The position numbers were made by a program, and so were the translations under genes. The notes beneath the pieces are model-generated. The model had not been told where the DNA came from, searched no databases, and saw only the letters and a list, made by a program, of their open reading frames with translations. DNA of 7,186 nt from SBAX01 sp964421865 (GTDB lineage: Bacteria; Planctomycetota; Phycisphaerae; UBA1845): the NCBI GenBank assembly GCA_964421865.1, contig CAYQZH010000235.1, positions 1 to 7,186 of the forward strand, written 5' to 3'. Position 1 is the stretch's first letter. Every line of letters starts with the position of its first letter. This document shows, one piece after another, positions 4,847-7,186 of this stretch.

Positions 4847-6173
4847 GGGCGGCTACCAGACCGTCGATTTCCTTTCTGGATCGCTTCTCCGTCACGGCGA
4901 CGAGGAAACAATCCGCATACCGCTCGTCAAAGCGGGCCAGCGGCAATCCGCCGAGGATGCCGCGCTCGCGACAACGGGCGAGCGCCTTGTCCACTCCGCG
5001 CGACGTCCGCACCACGAACTCCTTGAAGAACGGCGCGCTCGGGAACCGCAGCTCATATCCCTTCAATTGTGCGATCCGCTCCGCGGCGTAATGGGCCTTG
5101 TCGAAACAACGCGAAGCGACTTCGCCGATCCCCTTTTTCCCCATTGCCGCCATGTAAATCGACGCGCGGATCGCGAGCAAACCCTGATTGGTGCAGATGT
5201 TACTTGTGGCCCGCTCCCGCTTGATGTGCTGCTCGCGGGTTTGCAGCGTCAGGCAGAAGCCGCGCGTGCCGTTAAGGTCGGTCGTCATACCCACTACGCG
5301 GCCCGGCATTTTGCGTAAGTATTTTTCACGGGTTGCCAGCAGTCCCAAGAACGGACCGCCGTACTGCAAGGGGATTCCCAGAGCTTGCCCCTCGCCCACG
5401 ACGATGTCGGCGTCGAACGCACCGGGCGGCTTCAGGACTCCGCCGGCGATCGGATCAGTCGACACAATGGCCAATGCACCGCACGCGTGGACGGCGGGAA
5501 TGATCCGGTCGAGCCTTTCGATGCAGCCGAAGAAGTTCGGCGATTGAATAACGAAAGCGGCGGTCTCATCGCTCCGCAGATCGACCAACGCCCGCTCATC
5601 GAGCACTCCGTTCCGCGTCGGCGCGGGGATGATGTCCACGTCCTGCTGTCGCATGTAAGCGGCGAGCGTTCGTTGCGTATCGGGGTGAGCCGCCTCGGCA
5701 ACCAGCACTCGTCGCCGTCCGGTGATCGCCACGGCCATCAGCACGGCCTCCGCCGCGGCGCTGGCGACCTCGTAGAGCGACGCATTGGCGACCTCCATTC
5801 CGGTCAGCAAACAGACCATAGTCTGGAATTCGTAGAAGAGCTGCAGAATCCCCTGGGACGCCTCGGCCTGGTAGGGCGTGTAGGCGGTGAGGAACTCACT
5901 CTGTGCGGCCAATGCGTCGACCAATGTGGGAATAAAATGGTCGTAGGCCCCGCCGCCCAGGAAACATACCAACTCTGTGCAGTCGCGATTGCGCGACGCC
6001 AGTGCGCGCGTGTCTTCGAGCAACCCCAGTTCGCTGACTCCGCGCGGAATGTTCAATTCCCCTTTCAGCCGAAACCGCGGCGGAATGGGAGAAAAGAGAT
6101 CGTCAATCGCATCGACGCCGATGACGCCGAGCATGTCGCGAACCTGGTCGTCGGTGAACTGTGTGTATCTCAT
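4833..6173 (-). CDS. gcvPA: glycine dehydrogenase (decarboxylating) subunit 1
   Basis: This is the alpha subunit of the two-subunit P-protein. It pairs with GcvPB in an alpha2beta2 enzyme that decarboxylates glycine. The 446-aa length is normal. Motifs include FLGGGAYDHF (71-80), TAYTPYQAEASQG (97-109), LTGMEVANASLYEVAS (123-138), GEGQALGIPLQYGGP and RATSNICTNQ. The usual 'YDGA' after NASLY reads 'YEVA' here (134-137), a substitution worth noting, though the rest of the site looks complete. The ATG at 6173 fits the family N-terminus (MRYTQFTDDQVRDML). It has no Shine-Dalgarno sequence, and the arm of a long inverted repeat lies 7 nt upstream. gcvT and gcvH are absent, because the next gene upstream is unrelated. 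Confidence 0.96.
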   Translation of the reverse strand: MRYTQFTDDQVRDMLGVIGVDAIDDLFSPIPPRFRLKGELNIPRGVSELGLLEDTRALASRNRDCTELVCFLGGGAYDHFIPTLVDALAAQSEFLTAYTPYQAEASQGILQLFYEFQTMVCLLTGMEVANASLYEVASAAAEAVLMAVAITGRRRVLVAEAAHPDTQRTLAAYMRQQDVDIIPAPTRNGVLDERALVDLRSDETAAFVIQSPNFFGCIERLDRIIPAVHACGALAIVSTDPIAGGVLKPPGAFDADIVVGEGQALGIPLQYGGPFLGLLATREKYLRKMPGRVVGMTTDLNGTRGFCLTLQTREQHIKRERATSNICTNQGLLAIRASIYMAAMGKKGIGEVASRCFDKAHYAAERIAQLKGYELRFPSAPFFKEFVVRTSRGVDKALARCRERGILGGLPLARFDERYADCFLVAVTEKRSRKEIDGLVAALDAA

Positions 6174-6180
6174 ACAGGAA

Positions 6181-6272
6181 TTACGAATTACAAGTTACAA
6201 ATTACGAAATGGAAAGGCGAACAACCAGATCTGACACGACTCCTTTCGTAACTCGTAATTTGTAATTCGTAA
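6181..6272. repeat. 29-bp imperfect inverted repeat built from heptamers
   Basis: The arms 6181-6209 and 6244-6272 match over 29 positions with 3 mismatches, across a 34-bp loop. The left arm reads as heptamers TTACGAA, TTACAAG, TTACAAA, TTACGAA, and the right arm as TTTCGTA, ACTCGTA, ATTTGTA, ATTCGTA. They are far richer in A and T than the flanking genes. The element fills most of the 112-bp spacer between the YhaM-like gene and gcvPA. In a minus-strand transcript it would lie 13 nt after the upstream stop and 7 nt before the gcvPA start. It might act as a terminator or attenuator, or be a copy of a family of interspersed repeats. No T-run follows, so standard termination is doubtful. Confidence 0.8.
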
Positions 6273-6284
6273 CTGCCTCATCTG

Positions 6285-7186
6285 CTATTGCCCGCTTTGG
6301 GGCGGGCGCGGTCCCATGGCGTCCGGCTTAAAGACTTTCGTCTCCAGCGCTTTGTTGAAATTGGTCCAGTGACCGGCCGGGTCGCGGTCGTTCTCGATCT
6401 CGGCGAGGAACATGTGGACCTTGGCGTCGAGGTTATCGAGGTGGTGCACGGCGACGGCCTCGGGGATGGCGGGCAGCTTGGGACTGCCGAACTCGTACCT
6501 CCCGTGGTGGCTCAGGATGAGGTGCTCCAACATCCAGCGCAGGCGCTCGGGGAACGGCCGCCCCGTTCGCTTTACCATCGCATCGGCCTTTTTCTCGATC
6601 CAGGTGACGGCCTGCACGATGTGGCCCAACAGTTGTCCGTCGTCGGTGTAACCGATCGCCGTTTCGTAACTAAGCTCGGACGATTTGCCGATGTCATGCA
6701 GGAACATCCCGGCCAGCACCAAATCGAGGCTCAGCTTGGGGTAGCGGGGGATCACCACGAGGGCAATCTCCAACAGCGACAGCGTATGTTCCAGCAATCC
6801 GCCGATGTAGGCGTGGTGCATGGTCGCCGCCGCCGGGGCCTTGCGGAAGCGGGTCATCAACTCCTCGTCGGCGACGAACTCCTGAACGAGCGCCGCAAGG
6901 TCCGGGTTTTTGATCCCACGCAAGATCTCCACCGTCCGCTTCCACATCTTGTTGATGTCGTTCTTGGTGACGGGGAGGAAGTCGGCGAACTCGAAGGACC
7001 CCGGCTCGGCCGGTCGGACCGCGTCGATGATGAACTGCATGTTGCCCTTGTAGTTCTCGGTGCGCCCCTTGAAGCGCATGAAGCCCCCTTCGGGCATGGA
7101 GCGGAACATCTCCTCCGTCGCCTGCCAGGCCCGGGCGACGAGCTGCCCGGTCCGATCCATCAGCACGGCGTGGATGTAGAGGCCGC
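6285..7186 (-). CDS. YhaM-like OB-fold/HD-domain 3'-5' exoribonuclease, 5' end missing
   Basis: The open frame enters from the right edge (first full codon at 7184) and gives 299 visible residues. The true start is outside the window. The first 60 residues are the end of an OB-fold nucleic-acid-binding domain (YIHAVLMDRTGQLVARAW, then FMRFKGRTENYKGNMQFIID). An HD metal-dependent phosphohydrolase domain follows, with LLEHTLSLLE (His133), FLHDIGK (His163, Asp164), LLGHIVQA, LSHHGRYEFG (His226, His227) and HHLDNLDAK (Asp253). All expected metal-binding residues are present. This order is that of YhaM, a manganese-dependent 3'-5' exonuclease of RNA and single-stranded DNA known from Firmicutes. 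The tail is about 45 residues and ends PRPPQSGQ. It precedes gcvPA on the same strand but is separated by the large inverted repeat, so co-transcription is uncertain. Family confidence is high; substrate preference is inferred. Confidence 0.9.
   Translation of the reverse strand, partial: GLYIHAVLMDRTGQLVARAWQATEEMFRSMPEGGFMRFKGRTENYKGNMQFIIDAVRPAEPGSFEFADFLPVTKNDINKMWKRTVEILRGIKNPDLAALVQEFVADEELMTRFRKAPAAATMHHAYIGGLLEHTLSLLEIALVVIPRYPKLSLDLVLAGMFLHDIGKSSELSYETAIGYTDDGQLLGHIVQAVTWIEKKADAMVKRTGRPFPERLRWMLEHLILSHHGRYEFGSPKLPAIPEAVAVHHLDNLDAKVHMFLAEIENDRDPAGHWTNFNKALETKVFKPDAMGPRPPQSGQ

Noticed and set aside
6214..6248. Short minus-strand ORF with AAGGAG inside the spacer
   Set aside because: The GTG is only 2 nt after the AAGGAG, and the frame closes after about a dozen codons.
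5385..6251. Long + strand open frame of 288 codons opposite gcvPA
   Set aside because: It is antisense to a well-conserved gene, runs into the inverted repeat, and shows no domain.
6174..6284. Glycine riboswitch before gcvPA
   Set aside because: The spacer is filled by an AT-rich inverted repeat. I do not see the two-aptamer layout or conserved core of the glycine riboswitch.

Overview
The window looks like chromosomal DNA from a GC-rich bacterium, most likely a planctomycete (Planctomycetota). The main clues are two short zinc-ribbon proteins, one with the CPKCGYNL...RCPECG pattern that is very common in planctomycetes, a pair of bactofilins of the type seen there, a LipM-like octanoyltransferase beside a split glycine decarboxylase, and intergenic spacers built from degenerate 7-bp repeats. 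The assignment is by pattern recognition only. No phage, transposase, CRISPR array, tRNA or rRNA is visible.

Left part (1-2115, + strand): the 3' part of an AmmeMemoRadiSam-type radical SAM enzyme runs in from the left edge. About 450 bp without an intact gene follow. They hold a doubtful 44-codon ORF and a decayed C-terminal fragment of a DUF3471-like domain, with one frameshift and one CAG-to-TAG stop. A good sigma70-type promoter (TTGAAT, 16 bp, TATAAT) then drives two bactofilin genes. The first has two in-frame start codons, each with its own AAGGAGG, and a possible SD-masking hairpin. A strong 11-bp GC-rich hairpin separates the two genes. The second bactofilin carries an N-terminal zinc ribbon.

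Right part (2207-7186, - strand), in transcription order: a YhaM-like OB-fold/HD 3'-5' exoribonuclease (5' end beyond the window), a 112-bp spacer with a long heptamer-based inverted repeat, gcvPA, a small membrane-anchored zinc-ribbon protein overlapping both neighbours, gcvPB, a 76-bp spacer with a heptamer array, and a LipM-like lipoyl/octanoyl transferase. GcvPA and GcvPB form the glycine-cleavage P-protein. Its partner GcvH needs lipoylation, which explains the octanoyltransferase next door. gcvT and gcvH are not in the window.

The most unusual features are the unknown zinc-ribbon membrane protein embedded in the glycine decarboxylase operon, the heptamer repeats in three spacers around lipM and gcvPA, and the double-start, hairpin-containing leader of the first bactofilin. 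I see no clear new defence or mobile system.
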